Positions 1-4,972 of a stretch of 11,908 nt of DNA are shown here, in pieces. The DNA is from Patescibacteria group bacterium (GTDB taxonomy: Bacteria > Patescibacteriota > Microgenomatia > UBA10105 > UBA927). Where the stretch lies: positions 1 to 11,908 of the forward strand of contig DPYI01000051.1 of assembly GCA_003545435.1 (NCBI GenBank). Reading direction: 5' to 3'. How positions within the stretch are numbered: position 1 is the first letter of the stretch; every line of letters starts with the position of its first letter. The notes under the pieces were generated by a model. The model worked only from the letters and a program-made list of their open reading frames with translations. It did not search any database and was not told the DNA's origin. Both the position numbers and the translations under genes were made by a program.

Positions 1-1
1 T

Positions 2-339
2 CAAGGTTTTGAGATGAGTTCTAATAGAAATGAAAGGGTCTGTCAGATGATTGGCGGTCAGTATGTATCATGTACTTCCTCTTGTCTTCCCAATGAAATA
101 TGCCCTTCCGTTTGTAGTCCCTCTAAATGCGAAATATTTAGTAAAACAAAAATATCAGAAATATTTGTCAATCAGATTCGGATTGTATGATTATTCCAGC
201 AAACTGTATTTCTGTTTACAAAGAAGAGTTAGCTTTAAAAAATCTTCAGCCACCGTCCAAAGGAAAAGAACATATATGCGACAATTTAAAACCTGTTTGT
301 CAACAAGGAAACTGCACAACAGAATTTATCAAAAATTGA
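2..339 (+). pseudogene. Cys-rich secreted-type protein, frameshifted, 5' end outside window
   Basis: Two reading frames in tandem look like one protein. The first, open from base 2, has a Cys-rich pattern (CQMIGGQYVSCTSSC, then CPSVC and KCE). It runs to a stop at 188-190. The next frame takes over near base 163 with CQSDSDC and continues to a TGA at 337-339, ending CQQGNCTTEF. The layout C-x-x-D-x-D-C followed by spaced Cys and a final C-x-x-x-x-C is typical of small extracytoplasmic or lipoprotein-like proteins that CPR genomes carry in numbers. Adding one T to the TTT run at 163-165 would join the halves as EIFCQSDSDC. The break is therefore a one-base deletion, either genuine decay or an assembly error. 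The start lies upstream of the window, or is the ATG at 14. No specific function is assigned. Confidence 0.6.
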
Positions 340-344
340 TAAAA

Positions 345-434
345 TAGATTCGAACCGGAGGTGAGAATCTAGGGAGCACCGTCTTTTGGTGCGGAAATAC
401 CCGAAAAAGCACTAGTCCCGCAGTAAAATTTGGC
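345..434 (+). ncRNA. candidate structured RNA / leader element upstream of the CPBP gene
   Basis: This gene-free stretch folds well on paper. TAGATTC (345-351) pairs perfectly with GAATCTA (365-371). GCACC (376-380) pairs with GGTGC (388-392) over a 7-nt loop. GGGA (372-375) can close with TCCC (416-419), and GTGC (389-392) can alternatively pair with GCAC (409-412), so two exclusive folds exist. The pieces GAACCGG, GGTGAGAATC and AGTCCCGCAGTAA faintly recall the cobalamin-riboswitch core, but the spacing is wrong and the remaining domains are missing, so I do not call that class. It lies 33 bases before the CPBP start and could be its regulatory leader, or an independent small RNA. There is no T-run terminator. 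Confidence 0.3.
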
Positions 435-466
435 ATTCATGCGTTAATTTAGATATTTTTAATATT

Positions 467-1090
467 ATGTTCAAAAACAAATTATTTTTGATTATTGAAA
501 CCGCTTATTTATTTATTTTCCCTTTAATTTTGTTACGCTTTTATCCAGTCTTAATTCATTACCGCATTTATGTGTTGATGAGCAGCCTCATATATATTTT
601 TATTGTGGTTTATTCTCAGAAAATTACCCTGAAACTTCTCGGATTTAATTCGAGTACATTCATTCTGGCAGTAAAGGCTCTTTTTATACCAACTCTGTTT
701 AGTATGTTACTGACTTATATTTTTTTTCAGTTCGCAAAAAAATGGTTGATAATACCTTTACTTGTTGAAGAAATTCGAACTCCCTCGATAGCCGTTTCCG
801 CTTTAACGTATATTTTTATTTCGGCTCCACTCCAAGAATTTGTGTATCGCGGATACTTAGTTTCCAGACTGGAAGTCGTTTCTCATAATGAGATTTTTAT
901 AAAACTTTATAGTGCAATAATCTTTATGGTAATTCATACACCGTTTCACAATTGGTTTTTACCATTGGGTTCACTTATTTTGGGCTTACTCTGGACTAGT
1001 AATTTCCTTAAATATAGGAATGTTTATGCCTTAATGCTGAGTCATACTCTCATCGGTGCAACGTATATTTTTTTGATGGGTATGAGATAA
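467..1090 (+). CDS. CPBP family intramembrane metalloprotease-like protein
   Basis: This is a 207-residue, highly hydrophobic protein with about six predicted membrane segments (roughly 8-28, 34-50, 66-88, 108-122, 147-160, 164-180, plus a C-terminal one). It carries the three CPBP (Abi/CAAX protease) motifs in order: QEFVYR at 123-128 for the usual EExxxR, FMVIH at 153-157 for FxxxH, and H193 for the third histidine motif. Family members are membrane-embedded glutamic/metal proteases used in prenyl-protein processing, bacteriocin immunity or surface-protein maturation; the substrate here is unknown. The first Glu of motif 1 is Gln, while the second Glu (E124), R128 and both His are kept, so activity is likely but not certain. 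No Shine-Dalgarno is evident. A candidate structured leader lies upstream. The gene is clearly AT-rich, like its downstream neighbour. Confidence 0.85.
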   Translation: MFKNKLFLIIETAYLFIFPLILLRFYPVLIHYRIYVLMSSLIYIFIVVYSQKITLKLLGFNSSTFILAVKALFIPTLFSMLLTYIFFQFAKKWLIIPLLVEEIRTPSIAVSALTYIFISAPLQEFVYRGYLVSRLEVVSHNEIFIKLYSAIIFMVIHTPFHNWFLPLGSLILGLLWTSNFLKYRNVYALMLSHTLIGATYIFLMGMR

Positions 1091-1093
1091 AAG

Positions 1094-1116
1094 GGGTCCG
1101 TAATCGACCTACTCAG
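1094..1116 (+). repeat. 23-nt imperfect direct repeat, copy 1
   Basis: It reads GGGTCCGTAATCGACC then TACTCAG. It matches copy 2 (1838-1860) at 19 of 23 bases, and all four differences are transitions. GGGTC can pair with GACCT around a 7-nt loop (with one G.T pair); the same 5-bp stem is kept in copy 2 by a second G.T pair, so an RNA hairpin is plausible. Copy 1 lies between the CPBP stop and the fkbM start and ends in the fkbM ribosome-binding site (CAGGAAA). Confidence 0.5.
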
Positions 1117-1122
1117 GAAACA

Positions 1123-1758
1123 ATGAAATTAATAGAATTTGTACATCAGTATCTCTACCCATTTTATATCAGACTGTGGGCTGAAAGATTTTTTAAAGTT
1201 AAAGAGGGACAAATTGTTGTTGATGCCGGAGCTTACTTAGGGGGTTTTTCCATTTACGCTGCAAAAAAAGTTGGTAAAAGAGGTAAAGTTTTCGCTTTCG
1301 AGCCTGATCCTAAAAATTTGAAAACACTTAAAGAAAGTATTAAAAAATCTAACCTGAAGAATATTGTTTTAATTAACAAAGCACTCGGTGATACTGTAAG
1401 AGAAGTAAAATTGGAAAGCGCCAATCATTATTCTTCTATTGTTATTAAGACGTCAAAAAAAACAATTTTAGAGGTACAACAAACAACTCTTGATAATGAA
1501 ATGAAAAATCTAGGAATTAGTAAAGTACACTTCATCAAAATGAATATAGAGGGGGCTGAAGTAATAGCGGTAAGAGGCGCATTACAAACACTAACTAACG
1601 TTGAACATATAGCTATATCCTGTCATACAGTTAACGGGAAAAGTACTGCGAGTGTAATAGAACCATTATTAAAGCAATCTGGATTTAAAACTAAAGTTTT
1701 GAAGAGAAGAAAAATTATAATTGATTTCGGACATATTGATATTTATGGATTCAGATAG
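1123..1758 (+). CDS. FkbM family SAM-dependent methyltransferase
   Basis: This 211-residue class I methyltransferase has motif I VVDAGAYLGGFS (residues 32-43) for S-adenosylmethionine binding. Acidic motif II is FEPDP (59-63), and the family signature IKMNIEGAE (138-146) follows. FkbM enzymes usually read K-x-D-x-E-G-A-E; here Asp is replaced by Asn141, a mild variation. The family O-methylates sugars or polyketides and in bacteria often sits in glycan or surface-polysaccharide loci; the acceptor cannot be deduced here. The length is that of a minimal FkbM domain without extra modules. The ATG at 1123 is supported by AGGAA a few bases upstream. It follows the CPBP gene by 32 bases in the same direction and could be cotranscribed. 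Both genes are much more AT-rich than those after 2750, which suggests separate acquisition. Confidence 0.88.
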   Translation: MKLIEFVHQYLYPFYIRLWAERFFKVKEGQIVVDAGAYLGGFSIYAAKKVGKRGKVFAFEPDPKNLKTLKESIKKSNLKNIVLINKALGDTVREVKLESANHYSSIVIKTSKKTILEVQQTTLDNEMKNLGISKVHFIKMNIEGAEVIAVRGALQTLTNVEHIAISCHTVNGKSTASVIEPLLKQSGFKTKVLKRRKIIIDFGHIDIYGFR

Positions 1759-1780
1759 ATAAATGTTTTTTAGGGAAGTT

Positions 1781-1810
1781 CTTGTCCGCGTACGGGAAGG
1801 GTAGGACAAG
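1781..1810 (+). repeat. inverted repeat downstream of fkbM
   Basis: CTTGTCC (1781-1787) and GGACAAG (1804-1810) form a perfect 7-bp inverted repeat with a 16-nt loop. No T-run follows it, so it is not a standard terminator. It lies directly before the TATAAT at 1825 and may be an operator or the 3' hairpin of the fkbM transcript. Confidence 0.4.
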
Positions 1811-1824
1811 GACACTTATTGAGT

Positions 1825-1837
1825 TATAATGATAAGA
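1825..1837 (+). promoter_or_regulatory. perfect -10 hexamer TATAAT without an obvious gene
   Basis: TATAAT at 1825-1830 would start a transcript near 1837, exactly where repeat copy 2 begins (GGGTCCGTGACC). The -35 region is weak (TAGGAC near 1802). No plus-strand gene follows before the minus-strand Cas2-like gene, so any transcript would be a short RNA or antisense to that gene. Confidence 0.35.
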
Positions 1838-1860
1838 GGGTCCGTGACCGGCCTGCTCAG
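1838..1860 (+). repeat. 23-nt imperfect direct repeat, copy 2
   Basis: It reads GGGTCCGTGACCGGCC then TGCTCAG. It is the partner of the copy at 1094-1116; together the two bracket fkbM. The potential hairpin stem (GGGTC with GGCCT, allowing two G.T pairs) is retained despite substitutions. Copy 2 has no gene immediately downstream on its strand. Confidence 0.5.
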
Positions 1861-1909
1861 ATGATTGCTTTCTTTCCTAACAATACACAATAATAATATA
1901 ATTTATCTT

Positions 1910-1945
1910 TGCCACATTATTTCGCATATGCGAAATAATGTGGCA
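1910..1945. repeat. 36-nt perfect palindrome, left copy
   Basis: The left half is TGCCACATTATTTCGCAT (1910-1927), and bases 1928-1945 are its exact reverse complement with no spacer. It lies 48 bases beyond the stop of the Cas2-like gene. It is identical to the right copy (2697-2732) except at the second and second-to-last positions (G/C here, A/T there), so symmetry is perfect in both. A T lies directly outside both ends. No T-run follows on either strand, which argues against a simple terminator. Confidence 0.95.
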
Positions 1946-1993
1946 TTTGTATATCTTTAGGATCTTCAGACACGCGGAAAGAAATCAACCTAT

Positions 1994-2668
1994 CTATGCT
2001 ACATCCAACCCGAAATATGTTCTGTATGCGCTATCATCTTCAATCTGTTCAACAAGCCAATACTTGATTTCCGCACGTATGCCAAAATATGAACGAAGGT
2101 ACTCTATCTCGTCAAAACATGGATATGGAATAATATAGACGCTTTTCTGCACTTGGTAAAATCCCAATTTTTTCACCATCCGACGCATCGCTTCCTGCTC
2201 GTGTTTCCTCCCGACTTCAATATCGTAAAGAATGACGCGCCACTTTCCATCCCACTTTTTTGGTTTCGAGATTTTTAAATCATCTAGTGCAAAATTCAAT
2301 AATTTACTCTTTCCTTGTCTGGTAATGCAAAATGCCTCTTGACCGTTTATCACCTTTACTTCAATAACGTTCTGCTTTTCCAAACGGCGTAATGTCTGCT
2401 TTAGATACGATGTGTTAAATAATTTCCAATTAGTATTTTCCTTATTCATCTCTCTCAAAATCTCTTTTGCCATTGTCGTACCAAACCGGGGAGACAAAAG
2501 TGATGCGGCAATAGAAGTACCAGCGCCTATATATAACAGCACGCGTTTTGCCGATGCATAGGAATATTGACGGTCGTTTCTATCAATTGCTTCAAGGAGT
2601 TTTTTGCATATATTCGCAACATATATATCTGTTTTTTCTATCGAAGCACTATTTTCTGTCTTCATCAT
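1994..2668 (-). CDS. winged-helix + Cas2-like protein (PaaX-like regulator / standalone Cas2)
   Basis: The protein has 224 residues when started at the ATG at 2668. The open frame extends to a TTG at 2677, but the AGGGGAG ribosome-binding site abuts that TTG and lies 9 bases from the ATG, so the ATG is preferred. The N-terminal half (about 40-127) looks like a winged helix-turn-helix, with the stretch TSYLKQTLRRLEKQNVIEV. The C-terminal half (from about 138) is a Cas2-like ferredoxin fold: KWDGKWRVILYDIE with the Cas2-type Asp (D149), then LGFYQVQKSVYIIPYP and an EIEYLRSYFGI helix. Such fusions are annotated either as PaaX-family repressors or as Cas2, and CPR genomes carry many standalone ones. 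There is no cas1, other cas gene or CRISPR array in the window, so an adaptation role is not supported. It lies between two 36-nt palindromes, the upstream one 28 bases before the ATG and well placed for autorepression by a dimer. Confidence 0.85.
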   Translation of the reverse strand: MMKTENSASIEKTDIYVANICKKLLEAIDRNDRQYSYASAKRVLLYIGAGTSIAASLLSPRFGTTMAKEILREMNKENTNWKLFNTSYLKQTLRRLEKQNVIEVKVINGQEAFCITRQGKSKLLNFALDDLKISKPKKWDGKWRVILYDIEVGRKHEQEAMRRMVKKLGFYQVQKSVYIIPYPCFDEIEYLRSYFGIRAEIKYWLVEQIEDDSAYRTYFGLDVA

Positions 2669-2696
2669 AATAATCAACTCCCCTTTCTTTTCAGCT

Positions 2697-2732
2697 TACC
2701 ACATTATTTCGCATATGCGAAATAATGTGGTA
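2697..2732. repeat. 36-nt perfect palindrome, right copy (promoter side of the Cas2-like gene)
   Basis: The left half is TACCACATTATTTCGCAT (2697-2714), followed by its exact reverse complement (2715-2732). It differs from the left copy by one compensated base pair. It occupies the promoter region of the minus-strand Cas2-like gene and begins 17 bases past the mutY stop, so it could block read-through from mutY or serve as an operator. Confidence 0.95.
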
Positions 2733-2749
2733 TCCATTCATTGTGTTCA

Positions 2750-3577
2750 TTATGATGGGAGGCGGATGAATTTTTCTTTTTGGACAGCAAGGCCGTCTTT
2801 TACGAGACTTGCGATTCGCTCTTCAAAAAAAGATTTTGGTTTTTTGAATGTTTTAACCAATTCTTCAAGAAGCGTCTCATGCTCATATTTTTTCTCCCGC
2901 AAGAGATCCATAATTCTTCCCCGATAAAAGCGGTTTGACTGGTAAAAAGGTATTGATTTGTTTTTCTTTTTGATCTTTGATTTTTGATCTTTGATTTTGA
3001 GCTGCGAATCAGCTCCAAAGTCCATCATCGCTTGGTGCCATTCCCAGGATTTACCTCGGGGTAAGATCTTATCGGCAACCTCCTGAATAACCTTTTCCGG
3101 CTGTTTTTGGTCCTGAAAGAAGAAATTGGTAATGATCTTCCTTATATTAGTATCTACCATGGCCATGTCTTTTTTGAAGCTAAACACGAGTATTGCCCGG
3201 GCGGTATACCTGCCAATTCCGGGCAGCCTCACCAAAGCCTCTTCTGAGACTGGAAAAATCCCATTGTGGAGCTCTAAAATGGCTTGGGCAGTCTGTTTGA
3301 GGTAGAGAGCGCGCCTGTTATACCCCATACCCTTCCACAGACGTAAAACGTCTGATGTTTTTGCGCGAGCCAATAAGTGTACTGTTGGGTATGCCTCGAT
3401 AAACTCGATATATCGCGTGAGTACACGCTCCACCTGCGTTTGTTGGAGCATGACCTCTGAAACCATAATTTTATATGGGTCAAACGTATGGCGCCAGGGA
3501 AGGTCGCGTTTGTTCGCCTTCCACCAATCGAAAATCATCTGTTGGAACGATTGAATATATTTTTTTGACAGAGGCAT
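2750..3577 (-). CDS. mutY: A/G-specific adenine DNA glycosylase, Fe-S cluster-less, short form
   Basis: MutY removes adenine mispaired with 8-oxoguanine. Visible are WW-x-x-N-K-R-D-L-P-W-R at 18-29, catalytic Glu41 in SEVMLQQTQV, WKGMGY, the helix-hairpin-helix LPGIGRYTA (118-126) and catalytic Asp142 in VDTN. After MMDFGAD (184-190) the usual four-Cys [4Fe-4S] loop is absent. In its place is a Lys-rich stretch, SQLKIKDQKSKIKKKNKS, encoded by a 14-bp tandem DNA repeat, followed by FYQSNRFYRGRI, which resembles known cluster-less MutYs. At 275 residues it lacks most of the C-terminal NUDIX-like domain that reads 8-oxoG (usual length about 350). Asn87 stands where Tyr is common in GLGYY. No Shine-Dalgarno is seen; a heptamer array lies just upstream of the ATG. 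The name rests on family motifs; activity without the C-terminal domain may be reduced. Confidence 0.9.
   Translation of the reverse strand: MPLSKKYIQSFQQMIFDWWKANKRDLPWRHTFDPYKIMVSEVMLQQTQVERVLTRYIEFIEAYPTVHLLARAKTSDVLRLWKGMGYNRRALYLKQTAQAILELHNGIFPVSEEALVRLPGIGRYTARAILVFSFKKDMAMVDTNIRKIITNFFFQDQKQPEKVIQEVADKILPRGKSWEWHQAMMDFGADSQLKIKDQKSKIKKKNKSIPFYQSNRFYRGRIMDLLREKKYEHETLLEELVKTFKKPKSFFEERIASLVKDGLAVQKEKFIRLPS
2967..3000 (-). repeat. 14-bp tandem repeat inside mutY (7-bp period)
   Basis: TTTTTGATCTTTGA occurs twice back to back (2967-2980, 2981-2994) and continues as TTTTGA. Each unit is two related heptamers. It encodes the KIKDQKSKIK part of MutY, exactly where the Fe-S ligands would be in the canonical enzyme. 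Confidence 0.85.
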
Positions 3578-3582
3578 GTTCT

Positions 3583-3610
3583 AATTTTCAATTTTCAATG
3601 ACCAATTTTC
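3583..3610. repeat. heptamer array AATTTTC, four units
   Basis: The units are AATTTTC, AATTTTC, AATGACC, AATTTTC. The array begins 5 bases from the mutY start and so occupies its 5' leader or promoter. Confidence 0.8.
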
Positions 3611-3615
3611 AATAG

Positions 3616-3632
3616 TTCCTGCTTTGCAGGAA
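3616..3632. repeat. hairpin TTCCTGC-TTT-GCAGGAA
   Basis: Perfect 7-bp arms with a 3-nt loop. It shares TTCCTGCTTT with the next element (3658-3681), so the two are probably related REP-like copies. Confidence 0.6.
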
Positions 3633-3657
3633 AAAGGTTGAAAATCATCAAAAAATA

Positions 3658-3681
3658 GATTCCTGCTTTCGGGAGGAATGA
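3658..3681. repeat. REP-like palindrome of the GATTCC-GCTTTCG-GGAATGA type
   Basis: GATTCCTGCTTTCGGG followed by AGGAATGA gives ATTCC/GGAAT arms. From general knowledge it resembles the widely dispersed bacterial repeat with ATTCCCGC and GCGGGAAT arms (the Neisseria dRS3 style). It lies in the mutY / DUF5666-gene spacer. Confidence 0.5.
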
Positions 3682-3703
3682 TAGATAACTTTAAGGCAAA
3701 GGA

Positions 3704-3739
3704 GATGGGACTGATAGGACATATAAGACTAATAAAATA
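3704..3739. repeat. 9-bp-period array (ATARGACNN type)
   Basis: GATGGGACT, ATAGGACAT, ATAAGACTA and ATAAAATAA follow each other with roughly 9-bp spacing. The array lies just beyond the stop of the DUF5666 gene. It is the same word family as the array at 7322-7357. Confidence 0.55.
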
Positions 3740-3748
3740 ATAAATAAA

Positions 3749-4447
3749 TTACGATTTGGGTGTAGCAGTCGGTCGGGCGGGCAGGTCAAAATCCTTAACC
3801 TCTGTTACTTCAGTTATCGTACTGTTGATGCTGTCCCACAACCCCCGCACCCTGACCCTGTGACCGACAAGAACCGCACCCTGCGTTATCCATGCTCCGG
3901 TGCGGTTAATAAAGCGGGTGCTTCCGGATACAGCAACGGTCTGGTCATGACGCTTTATGGTGCTCATAACCCACCCGCCTGAAGAGAGCGATTTCACCGT
4001 GCCGAAAAACACGCCGTACCGCTTTTGTATAGAAATATTCCGTATGAGTCTGGCCTGAATCTCCGTCATTTCCTCACTGGTCCATTTCCCGTGAATATTC
4101 AATACGTCGTTGACACTCATTTCCGCAAAATCTGATTTTCCCCAAAACTTCCGCCGCCACTGCGTGGATCCGTCGAACGCAACCGTGTATTCTTTCCCGT
4201 TATCTCCTTTTACCGTAAAAGAATTTGTTCCTTTCCCCAGTACCGTTGCTTTGATGAGAGCTGCTCTTGTACGCACCCATGCATTCACCCCTGACAGGGT
4301 AGCAATTCGTTCCTGAATTATCTCTTTCCGCTCTTCCTGTATTTGTTTCCGGACCTGCTGAACCGGCAGGGCGACTGCATAGACAGGAATGGTAATAAAA
4401 AGTGCTATCCCGATACTCAGTGCTATTCCGACATATGTTTTTCGCAT
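3749..4447 (-). CDS. secreted protein with two DUF5666-like domains
   Basis: The protein has 232 residues. A signal peptide with a hydrophobic core (about 7-24) ends near PVYAVA. A Lys/Glu-rich helix (30-50) is followed by two similar beta-rich repeats. The first (about 63-137) contains ATVLGKGTNSFTVKGDNGKEYTV, then a Gly-Lys-Trp turn and QARLIR. The second (about 145-220) contains FFGTVKSLSSGGWVM, then RVRVRGLWD and TEVTEVKDF. The layout fits DUF5666, a small OB-like barrel found in exported proteins of unknown role. The ATG is well supported by AAGGAGG six bases upstream. It is the second gene of a two-gene operon, 29 bases after the Ig-like gene, and both proteins are exported, so a joint surface role is likely. 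The ligand is unknown. Confidence 0.75.
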   Translation of the reverse strand: MRKTYVGIALSIGIALFITIPVYAVALPVQQVRKQIQEERKEIIQERIATLSGVNAWVRTRAALIKATVLGKGTNSFTVKGDNGKEYTVAFDGSTQWRRKFWGKSDFAEMSVNDVLNIHGKWTSEEMTEIQARLIRNISIQKRYGVFFGTVKSLSSGGWVMSTIKRHDQTVAVSGSTRFINRTGAWITQGAVLVGHRVRVRGLWDSINSTITEVTEVKDFDLPARPTATPKS

Positions 4448-4476
4448 ATATTCCTCCTTAAAAAATAGCGTAATTT

Positions 4477-4935
4477 TTATTCTGATGTTTCGTACATGAT
4501 GGTAATTTCCGTTTCCCCGACGTTGCCGCTTACATCATTGGCAACAACCATGATGGGATTTTCTCCTTCTTCCAGGGTCAGTCCAACGGAAAAATTCCCC
4601 TGGGCATCCGCAACCGTTTCTTTATCATTGGCAAATACTTCTGCCTGAGCTACTGTCTTTCCCCGAAGCGTTATATAGGGAGAAGTTACTGTCGACCCGT
4701 CCGATGGAGAAATAACCTGAACAAAAAGGGATGTTTCAACCGCTCCCATATTCTGTTTTGTTTCAAGAGGAGGCAATGAGAGAATGTTTTTCCCGCTCTC
4801 TGTCAGAGTTTCTGCCGACTCTTTCCAATTCTTCGATTCCGTCAGGCGTTTATTGAAATAGGAAAATCCGGTGATGCCGGCGATGATAAAAAGGGTGACA
4901 AGAACAGAAAAAGAAATAACGAGTATGTTCTTCAT
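4477..4935 (-). CDS. membrane-anchored protein with an Ig-like (glucodextranase B-type) domain
   Basis: The protein has 152 residues from the ATG at 4935, which has GGAGG six bases upstream. The open frame extends further, but that part is the antisense of era and starts past the shared promoter region. Residues 5-25 form a membrane anchor or uncleaved signal. A Ser/Thr/Glu/Lys linker (30-70) leads to a single beta-sandwich (about 72-149): VQVISPSDGSTVTSPYITL, RGKTVAQAEVFAND, GNFSVGLTLEEGENPI and a closing ITIMYE. This is the pattern of bacterial Ig-like modules that decorate cell-surface enzymes (PF09136-like), with no catalytic residues. First gene of an operon with the DUF5666 protein. Its promoter overlaps that of divergent era (TATAAT on the minus strand at 4959-4954). 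Confidence 0.75.
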   Translation of the reverse strand: MKNILVISFSVLVTLFIIAGITGFSYFNKRLTESKNWKESAETLTESGKNILSLPPLETKQNMGAVETSLFVQVISPSDGSTVTSPYITLRGKTVAQAEVFANDKETVADAQGNFSVGLTLEEGENPIMVVANDVSGNVGETEITIMYETSE

Positions 4936-4952
4936 GTATTCCTCCTTCCCGG

Positions 4953-4972
4953 TATTATAGTACAATACTATC
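4953..4972. promoter_or_regulatory. divergent promoter between era and the Ig-like/DUF5666 operon
   Basis: The 37-bp gap holds a perfect TATAAT on the minus strand (4959-4954) for the Ig-like gene and TACAAT on the plus strand (4961-4966) for era. With standard spacing, era transcription would start at 4973, the A of its ATG, so its mRNA is probably leaderless; no Shine-Dalgarno precedes era. ATAGTA-CAA-TACTAT (4957-4971) is a 3-nt-spaced inverted repeat covering both -10 elements and could bind a shared regulator. Recognisable -35 boxes are weak on both strands. Confidence 0.5.

Larger units (their letters stand above)
1910..2732. mobile_element. candidate palindrome-bounded unit carrying a wHTH-Cas2-like gene
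   Basis: This is an 823-bp segment with a single gene, bounded by two almost identical 36-nt perfect palindromes. It sits between fkbM and mutY in a region with different base composition on its two sides. The architecture of one DNA-binding/Cas2-fold gene plus matching end sequences resembles a minimal mobile or domesticated unit. No target-site duplication is visible (ATCTT outside left, TCCAT outside right) and no known transposase motif is present. An equally good reading is an autoregulated gene with two operators. Mobility is inference. Confidence 0.35.

Noticed and set aside
36..53. third copy of the GGGTCC repeat (GGGTCTGTCAGATGATTG)
   Set aside because: It shares CAGATGATTG with the sequence at 1858-1867 but lacks the central part of the repeat, and it codes a conserved Cys-Gly-Gly motif; chance is likely.
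51..347. 98-residue open frame at the left end
   Set aside because: Its composition is not protein-like, and it lies over the better Cys-rich reading in the other two frames.
345..360. tRNA on the minus strand, suggested by GGTTCGAATC
   Set aside because: The T-arm does not pair beyond two bases, and no acceptor, D-arm or anticodon arm can be built.
345..434. cobalamin riboswitch
   Set aside because: Some core words are similar, but their spacing is wrong, the other conserved domains are absent, and the downstream gene has no B12 link.
1910..2732. CRISPR-Cas locus because of the Cas2-like gene
   Set aside because: There is no cas1, no other cas gene and no repeat-spacer array; only two palindromes flank the gene.
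4439..4449. half copy of the 36-nt palindrome (TTTCGCATAT)
   Set aside because: Only ten bases match, at the start of the DUF5666 gene next to its ribosome-binding site; this is within chance.
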